Assembly (NCBI RefSeq): GCF_010994095.1
Contig: NZ_WJYO01000002.1
Span: 682,001 to 746,000 of the forward strand
Source: Mumia xiangluensis
GTDB lineage: Bacteria > Actinomycetota > Actinomycetes > Propionibacteriales > Nocardioidaceae
Reading direction: 5' to 3'
Length of the DNA stretch: 64,000 nucleotides
In this document: positions 36,790 to 46,738 of the stretch, piece after piece
How positions within the stretch are numbered: position 1 is the stretch's first letter
Layout of the letters: every line of letters starts with the position of its first letter
Made by a program: the position numbers and the translations under genes
Notes under the pieces: model-generated
The model's database searches: none
Told to the model about the DNA's origin: nothing
The model's input: only the letters and a program-made list of their open reading frames with translations

Positions 36790-38427
36790 TCAGCCTCGCT
36801 TCTGCGCGACGATCTGCTCCTGCGAGACGTCCTCGTCCGCGAGAGCCTCGTGCTCTTCCTTGCCCGGCTTGATCGAACCACCGTCGCTGGTCTCGAACTG
36901 GTCGGCGAAGCTGTTGTACGCCGACTCGAGCGAGGACGCGGTGTCGTCGTCGAACTTGCCCGACTCACGGATGGAGTCGAGGATGCCGGGCTCGCTGCGG
37001 CGCAGGTAGTCGAGGAACTCGGACTCGAAGCGCTGCACGTCGTCGACCGGAACCGGGTCGATCTTGCCGGTCGTGCCCGCCCACAGCGAGACGACCTGCT
37101 CCTCGACCGGGAACGGCTCGTACTGGCCCTGCCGGAACAGCGCCATCAGACGCTCACCGCGGGCGAGCTGCTGCTTCGAGGCGGCGTCGAGGTCCGAGGC
37201 GAACATCGCGAAGGCCTCCATCGCGCGGTACTGCGCGAGCTCGACCTTGATCGAGCCGGTGACGGCCTTCATCGACTTGAGCATCGCCGCGCTGCCGACG
37301 CGCGACACCGAGATGCCGACGTCGACGGCCGGACGCTGGTTCGAGTTGAACAGGTCCGACTGCAGGAAGATCTGGCCGTCGGTGATCGAGATGACGTTCG
37401 TCGGGATGTAGGCCGACACGTCGTTGGCCTTCGTCTCGACGATCGGCAGACCGGTCATCGAGCCCGCGCCCAGGTCGTCCGAGAGCTTCGCGCAGCGCTC
37501 GAGCAGCCGGCTGTGGAGGTAGAACACGTCGCCGGGGTACGCCTCGCGGCCCGGCGGGCGGCGCAGCAGCAGCGACACGGCGCGGTAGGCCTCGGCCTGC
37601 TTGCTCAGGTCGTCGAAGATGATGAGGACGTGCTTGCCCTCGTACATCCACTTCTGGCCGATGGCCGAGCCGGTGTAGGGAGCGAGGTACTTGAAGCCGG
37701 CCGAGTCCGACGCGGGGGCCGCGACGATGGCGGTGTACTCCAGCGCGCCGGCCTCCTCGAGCGCCGAGCGCACCGAGGCGATCGTCGAGCCCTTCTGACC
37801 GATCGCGACGTAGATGCAGCGGACCTGCTGAGCCGGGTCACCGGTCTCCCAGTACTGCTTCTGGTTGATGATCGTGTCGATCGCGATCGCGGTCTTGCCG
37901 GTCTGGCGGTCGCCGATGATCAGCTGACGCTGGCCGCGGCCGATCGGGGTCATCGAGTCGATGGCCTTGATGCCGGTCATCAGGGGCTCGTGGACGCTCT
38001 TGCGCTGGACCACGGTCGGCGCCTGGAGCTCGAGCGCACGACGCTCGGTGGTCTCCACCTCGCCGAGCCCGTCGATCGGGTTGCCGAGCGGATCGACCAC
38101 ACGGCCGAGGTATCCGTCGCCCACCGGGACGGACAGGACCTGGCCGGTCCGCTTGACCGGCTGACCCTCCTCGATGCCGGCGAAGTCGCCGAGGATGACG
38201 ACGCCGATCTCGCGCACGTCGAGGTTCAGGGCGAGGCCGAGCGTGCCGTCCTCGAACTCGAGCAGCTCGTTGGCCATCGCGGACGGCAGGCCCTCGACAC
38301 GGGCGATTCCGTCCATCGCCTCCGCGACGGTGCCGATCTCCTCGGTCGTCGCCTGCGGCTTGTAGTCGCTGACGAACTGCTGGAGCGCGTCGCGAATCTC
38401 GTCGGGACGGATCGTGAGCTCCGCCAT
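36790..38427 (-). CDS. atpA: ATP synthase alpha subunit
   Basis: Non-catalytic nucleotide-binding F1 subunit. 545 residues; P-loop [15 protein letters not shown], arginine-finger region [15 protein letters not shown]. The C-terminal extension beyond the usual end (about residues 510-545, charged) is typical of actinobacteria. Confidence 0.97.
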   Translation of the reverse strand: MAELTIRPDEIRDALQQFVSDYKPQATTEEIGTVAEAMDGIARVEGLPSAMANELLEFEDGTLGLALNLDVREIGVVILGDFAGIEEGQPVKRTGQVLSVPVGDGYLGRVVDPLGNPIDGLGEVETTERRALELQAPTVVQRKSVHEPLMTGIKAIDSMTPIGRGQRQLIIGDRQTGKTAIAIDTIINQKQYWETGDPAQQVRCIYVAIGQKGSTIASVRSALEEAGALEYTAIVAAPASDSAGFKYLAPYTGSAIGQKWMYEGKHVLIIFDDLSKQAEAYRAVSLLLRRPPGREAYPGDVFYLHSRLLERCAKLSDDLGAGSMTGLPIVETKANDVSAYIPTNVISITDGQIFLQSDLFNSNQRPAVDVGISVSRVGSAAMLKSMKAVTGSIKVELAQYRAMEAFAMFASDLDAASKQQLARGERLMALFRQGQYEPFPVEEQVVSLWAGTTGKIDPVPVDDVQRFESEFLDYLRRSEPGILDSIRESGKFDDDTASSLESAYNSFADQFETSDGGSIKPGKEEHEALADEDVSQEQIVAQKRG

Positions 38428-38493
38428 GTCAGTGCCTGCCTTCTTCTCGATCGTGCTGGGGAAGTTCTCGGGAGGGGGTTGTGGGAGCCATCG

Positions 38494-39302
38494 TCAGCCG
38501 GCGAGGGCCCGTCGGGCGTCTGCGAGCCGGGTCGAGACCGTGGAGTCGATCCGCTCGCCGGCGATCTCGACGGAGATGCCGCCGATCACGTCCGGGTCCA
38601 CGGTGACGTCCACGTGCACGTCTCGACCGTACTTGCGGGCCAAGGCTCCGGCCAAACGCTGCTTCTCGTCGTCGTCGAGCGCGTACGCCGCGACGACCCG
38701 CGCCTGGAGCCTGCCCTCTCGGACGATGGCGTCCTGCGCGTAGTCGACGATCGCCGTCTCGTAGCTGCGTCCGCGTGACGCCACGGCCTGGCGGGCCAGG
38801 GCGAGCGACACCTCGTCCGCGTGGTCGCCGAGCAGCCGGGAGACGAGCTCCTGGCGACCCTCGACGGACGCCGACCGGTCGCTGAGCGTCTGGCGCAGCT
38901 CCGGGTTGCCGGTGACCACGCGCGTGAACGCGAATAGCGTGTCAGCGACCGTGGCGAGCGAGCCGGCGCTGTCCGCGGCGCTGAGCACCGCCTGGACACC
39001 CGCCTGCTCGAGCGCGTCGGCGAGGTCGCGTCCGGCGCTCCAACGGCCGCGCGCGGCCGCGCCGACGACGTCGAGAGCGCCCGCACCGATCTTGTCGCCG
39101 AACAGCGTGCCGACCAGGCCGGCCTTGGCGTCAGCCTCGGTCGCCGGGTCGGACAGCACGCGTCGGAGGACCGGGTTGGAGTCGAGCGCGCCGACGACCG
39201 CGAACAGCTCGGTGCCGACAGCCACGCCCTGCGCACCGTCGGCGGTCGCGCCGCCCACGGTGTCCAGGACCTGCGCCCGTGAGGTCGCGGAGACGCCCCG
39301 CA

Positions 39303-39303
<1 letters not shown>
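38494..39303 (-). CDS. atpH: ATP synthase delta subunit
   Basis: Peripheral-stalk subunit of F1. 269 residues, longer than the E. coli protein (177) because of an added N-terminal half, as in other high-GC actinobacteria. The C-terminal part (VVAAYALDDDEKQRLAGALA, VDPDVIGGISVEIAGERID) is the standard delta/OSCP domain. The start codon shares one base with the atpF stop. Confidence 0.94.
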
Positions 39304-39860
<557 letters not shown>

Positions 39861-39878
39861 TTACGTCTCGGGACTGGA

Positions 39879-40088
39879 TCAGATAGGCAGGACGAACGCG
39901 AGCGCGACGCTGATGATGAACAGCGCCTCGGCGAGGACGAAGCCAAGGATCGCGATCGTCTGCAGGCGCGACTGCGCCTCCGGCTGACGGGCGACGCCGG
40001 CGATGTACGCGGCGAAGATCAGGCCGATGCCGACACCGGGACCGATCGCGGCAAGGCCGAGACCGATCATGTTCAGAGAGCCTTCCAC
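39879..40088 (-). CDS. atpE: ATP synthase c subunit
   Basis: Proteolipid rotor ring subunit. 69 residues, two helices with the polar loop ARQPEAQ and the proton-carrying Glu54 in FVLAEALF. The absence of the extra polar residues of Na+ types suggests H+ coupling. Confidence 0.96.
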   Translation of the reverse strand: MEGSLNMIGLGLAAIGPGVGIGLIFAAYIAGVARQPEAQSRLQTIAILGFVLAEALFIISVALAFVLPI

Positions 40089-40150
40089 GGCTTTTCCTTT
40101 CGTCGTCAGCGCCTGGGGGGCGCTTCGGGTGAACTCTTGGGGTGGGTGAA

Positions 40151-40945
40151 TCAGTGTTCGTCGGCGATGGCTTCGCCGATGTACATCGCGGTCAGCAGGG
40201 TGAACACGTACGCCTGCAGGAACATCACCAGCAGCTCGAGGAAGCTCACCGCGATGCCGAGCACGAAGGACAGGACGCCGACCACGCCGTACAGCGCGTT
40301 GCCCGAGTCCAGCAGCAGGTAGGCGCCGCCGGTCGCGAACAGGATCAGCAGGAGGTGACCGGCGAACATGTTGCCGAAGAGTCGCAGCGTCAGCGTGATC
40401 GGCCGGATGAGGATGTTGGAGAAGAACTCCAGCGGCACCAGGAGCAGCAGGATCGGACCCTTGATGCCGCCGGGGACGGTCTCGTGCTTGAGGTAGCCGA
40501 CGAAGCCGTGCTTGGCGATGCCGACCGTGTTGTAGACCACCCAGGTGATCGCCGCGAGCGCGACGACGAAGCCGATGCGCGCGAACGACGGGAACTGGAT
40601 GAACGGGATCACGCCGTAGTAGTTGTTCACCAGGATGAACATGAACAGCGCGAAGAGGTACGGCACGTACTTCATGTAGTGCTCGGACCCGATGTTGTCG
40701 CGGGCGATGTTGTTGCGGACGAAGTTGTAGGCGTACTCGCCGGCGAACTGCATGCGTCCGGGGACCACCGCAGCACGACGCGCGAACGCGTACGTCAGGC
40801 CCACGACGATGAACCCCGACAGGATCACCAGCACCATCGGCTTCGTGAACTCGACCCCGGCGATCGTGAAGATCGGGGGCAGCTCGAAGCTGGAGGGACC
40901 CGGCGGGTGGAACTCGGCGAGGACAGTCCGTCCTTCGGTGGTCAC
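40151..40945 (-). CDS. atpB: ATP synthase a subunit
   Basis: Proton channel subunit, 264 residues. The essential Arg is in [20 protein letters not shown]; several membrane helices precede and follow it. First core subunit of the operon, after the AtpZ/I-like gene. Confidence 0.96.
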   Translation of the reverse strand: MTTEGRTVLAEFHPPGPSSFELPPIFTIAGVEFTKPMVLVILSGFIVVGLTYAFARRAAVVPGRMQFAGEYAYNFVRNNIARDNIGSEHYMKYVPYLFALFMFILVNNYYGVIPFIQFPSFARIGFVVALAAITWVVYNTVGIAKHGFVGYLKHETVPGGIKGPILLLLVPLEFFSNILIRPITLTLRLFGNMFAGHLLLILFATGGAYLLLDSGNALYGVVGVLSFVLGIAVSFLELLVMFLQAYVFTLLTAMYIGEAIADEH

Positions 40946-41021
40946 TCGATCACCTCATCTGTGGCACGGTCGCGCCGCGGTTCCACGGGCGTCACGGATA
41001 CGTCGGGTAGCAAATGAACGG

Positions 41022-41222
41022 TCAGGACCTGTGCGGCGTGGCCGCGTACACGGTGAAGATCCCGAGCGCTGCCCCGAGGGCGGCACCGGTGAACACCATG
41101 AACGAGGTCCCCCACCAGCGATCCAGGCCGAAGCCGATGGCTCCGTAGACCACGATCCCTCCGACGATCCGTCTGATCGCCTGACCCAGGCTGCGTCGAG
41201 GACGTCGGGAGGATTCGCTCAT
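41022..41222 (-). CDS. AtpZ/AtpI-like small membrane protein
   Basis: 66 residues from ATG 41222; a TTG two codons earlier is less likely. A basic head (SSRRPRRSLGQAIRR) precedes two helices (IVGGIVVYGAIGFGLDRWWG and FMVFTGAALGAALGIFTVY), the short AtpZ pattern. Such proteins help assemble the c-ring or carry Mg2+/Ca2+. Placed just before atpB. Confidence 0.8.
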   Translation of the reverse strand: MSESSRRPRRSLGQAIRRIVGGIVVYGAIGFGLDRWWGTSFMVFTGAALGAALGIFTVYAATPHRS

Positions 41223-41249
41223 TGCCAACGGAACGGTAGCACGCCCGGA

Positions 41250-41681
41250 TCATCGCTCGCCCCCCAGGTCGTACAGGGGTTCGCGGGTCGTCACGGCGGC
41301 GACCAGGAACAGCACGGTGCCGACCAGAGCGCCGACGAGGACGGTGATCCCGAGGGCTCCGGAGTGCACCGCGTCGCCGAGCACACCCGACCTGGTGAGG
41401 GCGAGCGCGACGGCGACCACGAACATGACGTTGGTGGCGTAGAGCAGGAGCGCGATGAGGAGCGTAGCCCCGTTGGCCGGCCGCGCGAGCACGCGCAGAG
41501 CCACGGCGGTGAACCCCAGGAGGAAGGCCACGAGCACGAGCCCGATCAGAGCCCCGACGACGCCCGGGCCGCCGGCGACGAGCGCGCTCCCTGCGACGCA
41601 GGCGACGGCTGTCAGGAGAACGACCGCGATCAGCGCGCGCGTGACCTTCACGGGGCGTCGGGTCGAGCTCTCGGTCGTCAT
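41250..41681 (-). CDS. ATP synthase protein I-like membrane protein
   Basis: 143 residues from ATG 41681, four membrane helices (about 13-32, 38-58, 70-90, 103-124). It occupies the place of Rv1303 in mycobacteria, the first gene of the atp operon. A longer in-frame start (41729) lies inside the proposed promoter. Function inferred from position only. Confidence 0.7.
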   Translation of the reverse strand: MTTESSTRRPVKVTRALIAVVLLTAVACVAGSALVAGGPGVVGALIGLVLVAFLLGFTAVALRVLARPANGATLLIALLLYATNVMFVVAVALALTRSGVLGDAVHSGALGITVLVGALVGTVLFLVAAVTTREPLYDLGGER

Positions 41682-41719
41682 GGGGCGGCCGTCCAAGCGT
41701 GCGGGGTGGGTGTTTGTGA

Positions 41720-41749
41720 AAACTAGCACAAGGTCCCGGACGCCCCCAA
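41720..41749 (-). promoter_or_regulatory. Candidate promoter of the atp operon
   Basis: On the minus strand TTGGGG and TAGTTT are separated by 18 bases, upstream of the first gene at 41681. The short A/T-rich patch stands out in this GC-rich gap. Confidence 0.4.
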
Positions 41750-41762
41750 CTCCGGGGTGCGA

Positions 41763-42890
41763 CTAGGGGTTGGCGCCGCTCGCCCGCCCGACGCGCGGCA
41801 GCCAGAACACCACGAACGCCGTCACCCCGACCATGACCAGAACCCCCGCCACGGCACGCCAGCCCCCGACCAGGCCGAGCGCGACCGCGCCGAACGCGAC
41901 GACCCCGGCGATCATGTACATCGCCAGCACCGCCCGCCGGTGCGAGTGGCCGATCTCGAGCAGCCGGTGGTGCAGGTGCAGCTTGTCCGGCGCGAACGGC
42001 GACCGCCCGGCACGCGTACGGCGCACGACGGCCATCAGCAGGTCGACGAACGGCACCAGCAGCACCGCGAACGGGAGCAGCAGCGGCAGGAGGGCAGGGA
42101 AGAGGGACGCCTCGGCACCACCCAGACCCTGGATCGCCTCCGCCGCCGAGAAGCGGCCCGACAGTGAGATCGCCGAGCAGGCCAGCACGAACCCGATCAG
42201 CATCGCCCCGGCGTCGCCGATGAACATGCGGGCGGGGTTGAAGTTGTGCGGCAGGATCCCGACGCAGACCCCGGCGAGCGCGGCGCAGAGCATCGCCGAG
42301 GCGATGGCGTTGGTCTGCCGGTTCTCGGCGACCAGCACGAAGGCGTAGATGAAGAACGCGATGGCGCCGATGCCGACGACGCCGGCGGCCAGCCCGTCGA
42401 GGCCGTCGACGAAGTTCACGGCGTTGACGCAGATGACGATGGTCAGGACGGAGAACAGGATCGACTGGATCGGGTCGATCGCCCACGTCGAGCCTGGGAG
42501 CGGCAGGTAGACGAGCTGGACGCCCATCGACACCGTGATGACGGCCGCGAGGACCTGCCCCGCGAACTTCGTCAGCGCGTCGAGCTCGTAGACGTCGTCG
42601 ATCACGCCGACCAGGGTGATCACGGTCGCTCCGACCATCACCGCCCCTGCGTCGGCCAGGACGGCGTCCTCCGACCGCGACAGGAACGGCATCTGGGACG
42701 CGACCAGGTAGGCAGCGAGCAGCCCGAAGAGCATGGCCAGACCGCCGAGGTACGGGATGGGGACGGCGTGGACGTCACGGTCGCGCACCGGAGCGTACGC
42801 CCCGACCTTCATCGCGCCCTCGCGCGCGAGGACCGCGAGCAGGTAGGTGACCGCGACGGCGACGAGGAAGACGACGAGGTACTCGCGCAC
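41763..42890 (-). CDS. wecA: WecA-type polyprenyl-phosphate GlcNAc-1-phosphate transferase
   Basis: Transfers a sugar-1-phosphate (commonly GlcNAc-1-P) from a UDP-sugar to decaprenyl/undecaprenyl phosphate at the membrane, starting arabinogalactan- or teichoic-acid-type glycan synthesis. 375 residues, about 11 helices; seen: VNFVDGLDGLAAG, FIGDAGAMLIGF (Asp-rich catalytic motifs) and the WecA loop HLHHRLLEIGHSHRRAVL. Start is GTG 42890, three bases after the sua5 stop. Confidence 0.88.
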   Translation of the reverse strand: MREYLVVFLVAVAVTYLLAVLAREGAMKVGAYAPVRDRDVHAVPIPYLGGLAMLFGLLAAYLVASQMPFLSRSEDAVLADAGAVMVGATVITLVGVIDDVYELDALTKFAGQVLAAVITVSMGVQLVYLPLPGSTWAIDPIQSILFSVLTIVICVNAVNFVDGLDGLAAGVVGIGAIAFFIYAFVLVAENRQTNAIASAMLCAALAGVCVGILPHNFNPARMFIGDAGAMLIGFVLACSAISLSGRFSAAEAIQGLGGAEASLFPALLPLLLPFAVLLVPFVDLLMAVVRRTRAGRSPFAPDKLHLHHRLLEIGHSHRRAVLAMYMIAGVVAFGAVALGLVGGWRAVAGVLVMVGVTAFVVFWLPRVGRASGANP

Positions 42891-42893
42891 GGA

Positions 42894-43541
42894 TCAGCCG
42901 ACCTCGACCCCGAGCTCGGTGAAGCGGTCGGCGGTGATCGCACCCATGCGCACGATCCGGGGGTGCTCGCCGGTGCAGTCCACGATGGTCGAGGGGACGC
43001 CGCTCCCGGCGGGTCCGCCGTCGAGGTAGACGGCGACGCTCTCGCCGAGCTGCTGCTCGGCCTCGTCGATCGTGGTCGCCGCCGGGTGGCCGGTGAGGTT
43101 CGCGCTGGACACTGCCAGCGGCCCCGTACGGCGAAGCAGCTCGCGCGCGGTCTCGTCGTCGGGCATCCGGATCGCGACGGTCCCTCGGGTCTCCCCCAGG
43201 TCCCACGTCAGCGACTCCTGCTGACGGCAGATCACCGTGAGCGGGCCTGGCCACAGCGCGTCGGTCAGCGTGTGGACGTAAGGCTCCACGCTCGAGGCGA
43301 GAGCGTCCAGCGTGGAGTTGGAGGCCACGAGGACAGGCGGCGGCATGTGGCGACCGCGGCCCTTCGCCGCGAGCAGCCGGGCGACAGCGGCAGGGTCGAA
43401 CGCGTCCGCGGCGATGCCGTACACGGTGTCGGTCGGCATCACGACGAGACCACCGTCTCGCAGCGCGAGCCGCGCGGCCTCGAGCCCTTCGTCGCGTCCG
43501 TCGGGGTCGAGGCAGGAGAACCGTTCACTCACAAGGGCCAT
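42894..43541 (-). CDS. sua5: L-threonylcarbamoyladenylate synthase (Sua5/TsaC)
   Basis: Makes threonylcarbamoyl-AMP for the t6A37 tRNA modification. 215 residues; motifs VVMPTDTVYGIAADAFD, PLTVICR, TVAIRMPDDE and VSSANLTGHPAAT are all typical. Short form without the C-terminal Sua5 domain. Between prmC and wecA, as in other actinobacteria. Confidence 0.93.
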   Translation of the reverse strand: MALVSERFSCLDPDGRDEGLEAARLALRDGGLVVMPTDTVYGIAADAFDPAAVARLLAAKGRGRHMPPPVLVASNSTLDALASSVEPYVHTLTDALWPGPLTVICRQQESLTWDLGETRGTVAIRMPDDETARELLRRTGPLAVSSANLTGHPAATTIDEAEQQLGESVAVYLDGGPAGSGVPSTIVDCTGEHPRIVRMGAITADRFTELGVEVG

Positions 43542-43575
43542 GGTGCCAGTCCGGCCTGGCGCGCGAGATCCGGAC

Positions 43576-44427
43576 TCACCGTCGGACGCGTCTCGCCGTC
43601 ACGTAGCGTGGCCGCCCCGCCAGGTCGAGCTGGTCGCGGACCTCGTCGAACGCGCCGTGCGCCACGAAGACCGCCGGTGCCGACTCCCCCTGGACGTCGG
43701 CGTGCTCGGCACCGACGGCGCCGCCGTCACGCAGGAGCCGGGCGGCGGTCGCGGCGACGTCGTGCATGGCGTCGAGACCGTCCTCCCCCGACCACAGGGC
43801 GAGCGCCGGGTCGTGGTCGCGCGCCTCGACGGCCACCGACTCCCACGCGGTCAGCGGGATGTACGGCGGGTTGGACAGCACCAGGTCGACCGACCCGTCC
43901 AGGTCGGCGAACGCGTCGGCGAGGTCACCGTGACGCAGGTCCACGTCGAGGCCGGAGAGGTTGCGCTCGGCGTACGCGAAGGCCGACTCGCCGAGCTCCA
44001 CGGCGTGCACCCGGGCGTGCGGGCGCTCGGACGCGACGGCTCCCGCGATCGCGCCCGACCCCGTCCCGAGATCGACGACGACAGGGTGCGCCACGTCGAG
44101 GGAGTCGATGACGCCGAGGCCCCACTCGACCAGCGACTCGGTCTCCGGACGGGGCACGAACACGCCCGGACCGACCGCCAGCTCGCGGTAGCGGAAGGCC
44201 GCGGACGCGGTCAGGTGCTGCAGCGGCTCGCGCGCCTCGCGCCGGACGACCAGCGACTCGTACGCCGCCGCCTGGGCGTCGTCGAGCGCGTCCACGAGCA
44301 GCAGCCCGGCACGCGACGTCCCCAGGACGTGGACCAGCAGCAGCTCCGCATCGTTGCGGGCAGAGGCGACCCCGGCGGCGTCGAGCCGGCCTGCGGCCTG
44401 CGCCAACGCCGTACGGACGTCCGTCAC
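43576..44427 (-). CDS. prmC: Release factor glutamine methyltransferase
   Basis: Methylates the Gln of the GGQ motif in release factors. 283 residues; SAM motif [15 protein letters not shown] and the substrate motif SNPPYIP. The N-terminal helical domain is present. The GTG start overlaps the prfA stop (GTGA), so it is coupled to its substrate's gene. Confidence 0.95.
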   Translation of the reverse strand: MTDVRTALAQAAGRLDAAGVASARNDAELLLVHVLGTSRAGLLLVDALDDAQAAAYESLVVRREAREPLQHLTASAAFRYRELAVGPGVFVPRPETESLVEWGLGVIDSLDVAHPVVVDLGTGSGAIAGAVASERPHARVHAVELGESAFAYAERNLSGLDVDLRHGDLADAFADLDGSVDLVLSNPPYIPLTAWESVAVEARDHDPALALWSGEDGLDAMHDVAATAARLLRDGGAVGAEHADVQGESAPAVFVAHGAFDEVRDQLDLAGRPRYVTARRVRR

Positions 44428-45512
44428 GCCGAGGCCTCGACCGCGGCGAGGCGGGCTGCGAGGTCAGCCTCGACGCACGCCGTGACGACGTCGTCGAGCG
44501 CGCCGTCCATCACCTGGTCGAGGTTGTAGGCCTTGAAGCCGACGCGGTGGTCGGAGATGCGGTTCTCGGGGAAGTTGTAGGTGCGGATCCGCTCGGAGCG
44601 GTCGACCGTCCGCACCTGCGAGCGGCGCGCGTCGGACGCCTCGGCGTCGGCGGCGTCCTGGGCGGCCTGGAGCAGCCGGGAACGCAGGATCCGCATCGCC
44701 GACTCCTTGTTCTGGAGCTGGCTCTTCTCGTTCTGGCAGCTCACGACGATGCCGGTGGGCAGGTGCGTGATGCGGACCGCCGAGTCGGTGGTGTTGACGC
44801 TCTGCCCGCCGGGACCCGACGACCGGAACACGTCGATGCGGAGGTCGTTGTCGTTGATCGCGACGTCGACCGACTCCGCCTCGGGAAGCACCAGGACGCC
44901 GGCCGCCGACGTGTGCACGCGCCCCTGCGACTCGGTCACCGGGACCCGCTGGACCCGGTGGACGCCGCCCTCGAACTTCAGCTTCGCGTACGGCGCGTCA
45001 CCGGGATCGGGAGTGCCCTTGGCCTTCACGCCGACCGTGACGGACTTGTAGCCGCCGAGGTCGGAGGCGTTCTCGTCGATCAGCTCGGTCTTCCAGCCCT
45101 GGGTCTCGGCCCAGCGCAGGTACATGCGGAGAAGGTCGCCGGCGAACAACGCCGACTCCTCGCCGCCCTCGCCGGCCTTGATCTCGAGGATCGCGTCCTT
45201 GGAGTCAGCGGGGTCGCGCGGCACGAGGAGACGCTCCAGCCGCTCGGCGAGCTGCTGCTCGCGCGCGGTCAGCGTCTCCACCTCTTCGGCGAAGCCCGCG
45301 TCCTCGTCAGCGAGCTCGCGCGCCGCCTCGATGTCGTCGACCGTCTGCTGCCAGTCGCGGTAGGTCCGGACGATGCCGGTGAGCTCGGCGTAGCGCTGGC
45401 CGAGTCGCTTCGCGAGGGCGGGGTCGGTGTGGACCGAGGGGTCGGCCATCCGGGTCTCGAGGTCGGAGTGCTCGCGCACCAGCGACTCCACGGCATCGAA
45501 CCGGCTGCTCAT
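44424..45512 (-). CDS. prfA: Peptide chain release factor 1
   Basis: Terminates translation at UAA and UAG. 362 residues from ATG 45512 ([19 protein letters not shown]). GGQ motif in [20 protein letters not shown] hairpin separates it from rpmE upstream. Confidence 0.96.
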   Translation of the reverse strand: MSSRFDAVESLVREHSDLETRMADPSVHTDPALAKRLGQRYAELTGIVRTYRDWQQTVDDIEAARELADEDAGFAEEVETLTAREQQLAERLERLLVPRDPADSKDAILEIKAGEGGEESALFAGDLLRMYLRWAETQGWKTELIDENASDLGGYKSVTVGVKAKGTPDPGDAPYAKLKFEGGVHRVQRVPVTESQGRVHTSAAGVLVLPEAESVDVAINDNDLRIDVFRSSGPGGQSVNTTDSAVRITHLPTGIVVSCQNEKSQLQNKESAMRILRSRLLQAAQDAADAEASDARRSQVRTVDRSERIRTYNFPENRISDHRVGFKAYNLDQVMDGALDDVVTACVEADLAARLAAVEASA

Positions 45513-45547
45513 CGACTCCCCTTCGCTCTGGACCGAGACACGACAAC

Positions 45548-45581
45548 GGCGCCGGCGCACGCTTCGTGCGTGGCCGGCGCC
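45548..45581 (-). terminator. Terminator hairpin after rpmE
   Basis: GGCGCCGGC/GCCGGCGCC arms (45548-45556, 45573-45581) with an inner GCACG/CGTGC stem. It lies between the rpmE stop (45591) and the prfA start (45512). Confidence 0.65.
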
Positions 45582-45590
45582 GCGAGGTCG

Positions 45591-45797
45591 TTACTTCTTG
45601 CCGTAGCGCTTCTCGAAGCGGGCGACGCGGCCGCCCGTGTCCAGGATGCGCTGCTTGCCCGTGTAGAACGGGTGGCAGGCCGCGCAGGTCTCGACGCGGA
45701 TCACTCCGTCGGTCGCGGTGCTGCGGGTGGTGAACGTGTTGCCGCAGGTGCAGGAGACCTCGGTCGCCACGTACGTGGGGTGGATGTCCTTCTTCAT
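45591..45797 (-). CDS. rpmE: 50S ribosomal protein L31 (zinc-binding type)
   Basis: 68 residues from ATG 45797 ([10 protein letters not shown]). It keeps the four zinc cysteines (CTCG and CAAC), so it is the C+ form that is swapped for a C- paralog under zinc limitation. The usual neighbour of rho and prfA. Confidence 0.95.
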   Translation of the reverse strand: MKKDIHPTYVATEVSCTCGNTFTTRSTATDGVIRVETCAACHPFYTGKQRILDTGGRVARFEKRYGKK

Positions 45798-45927
45798 GTC
45801 GTCCTCTCGATCGGCCGCTGGGTCGTCCCGCGGGTCGGGGCGTGAACCAGAGCCTCTATCCATTGTGCCATCGACGTTCTCTGAAACACGAATCGCCCGG
45901 GTGGCATTCCCGGAGCCGGGACGCGCC

Positions 45928-46110
45928 TCACGCCATGATCATCGAGCCCGCGATCAGGATGATCGACAGCCCGAGCAGACCGACCGTCACCGTCAGGAAG
46001 ACGCCGAGCTCGGAGATCGGGACGCCCTTGTTGGCCTCGGTGAGCGCGAACAGCACGGAGGCCGCGGCGAGCGCGTTGAGCAGCACCACCGTGACCAGCA
46101 GCGGGCTCAC
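45928..46110 (-). CDS. Small two-helix membrane protein coupled to gpx
   Basis: 60 residues from GTG 46110, which overlaps the glutathione-peroxidase stop (GTGA). Two hydrophobic helices: [20 protein letters not shown] and [20 protein letters not shown]. Too short to be matched to a family; no strong ribosome site is seen, so coupled translation is likely. It may be a small actinobacterial membrane protein of unknown function. Confidence 0.5.
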   Translation of the reverse strand: MSPLLVTVVLLNALAAASVLFALTEANKGVPISELGVFLTVTVGLLGLSIILIAGSMIMA

Positions 46111-46586
46111 TTCAGGAGCTTCTCGATGTCGCCGGCGATGTCCTCGGGCTTCGTGGTCGGCGCGTAGCGGTCCACGACCTGCCCGTCGGCGTTGACCAGG
46201 AACTTGGTGAAGTTCCACTTGATGCGGTCGCCGAGCAGACCCGACTTCTGGTCGCGCAGCCACTTGTAGAGGGGATGGGCGTCGTTGCCGTTGACGTCGA
46301 TCTTGGCGAACATCGGGAACGTCACGTCGTACGTCAGCGAGCAGAACGACTTGATCTCGGCCTCGTCGCCCGGCTCCTGGTTGCGGAACTGGTCGCACGG
46401 GAAGCCGAGGACCACCAGGCCCTCGTCCTGGTACTTGCGGTAGAGCTCCTCGAGCCCTTCGTACTGCGGGGTGAACCCGCACTTGCTCGCGGTGTTGACG
46501 ACGAGAACAGCCTTGCCTCGGAACTCGTCCAGGCTGCGCTCGTTGCCGTCGATGTCGACGGCACGGAAGTCGTATGCGGAGGTCAT
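46107..46586 (-). CDS. Glutathione-peroxidase-like thiol peroxidase
   Basis: 159 residues from ATG 46586 (MTSAYDFRAVDIDGNE). Active-site Cys in ASKCGFTPQY, Gln/Phe region GFPCDQFRNQEPG and Trp-Asn in KWNFTKFLV. It uses Cys, so it probably works with thioredoxin or mycothiol rather than glutathione. Inserted between rho and rpmE. Confidence 0.92.
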   Translation of the reverse strand: MTSAYDFRAVDIDGNERSLDEFRGKAVLVVNTASKCGFTPQYEGLEELYRKYQDEGLVVLGFPCDQFRNQEPGDEAEIKSFCSLTYDVTFPMFAKIDVNGNDAHPLYKWLRDQKSGLLGDRIKWNFTKFLVNADGQVVDRYAPTTKPEDIAGDIEKLLK

Positions 46587-46689
46587 GGCGACAGCGTACG
46601 GGCCACGGCGGCGTTCCTCCACGCAACGGCTGGATGAAGGACGAGAAATTCGGAACGACGTTCCACAGATGTTTGCGCCGGGTACGACG

Positions 46690-46725
46690 GAGGCGGCGAG
46701 GCCCCGTTCGGGGCCCCGCCGCCTC
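46690..46725 (-). terminator. Hairpin downstream of rho
   Basis: GAGGCGGCGAGGCCCC, loop GTTC, GGGGCCCCGCCGCCTC: a 16-bp stem with one mismatch, 13 bases after the rho stop. No T-run. Confidence 0.6.
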
Positions 46726-46738
46726 TGCGTCGTGCGCG

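Noticed and set aside
45798-45927. tRNA-like fragment (ATGGATAGAGGCTCTGG on the minus strand) upstream of rpmE
   Set aside because: No complementary acceptor or T arm could be found; more likely part of the rpmE promoter.
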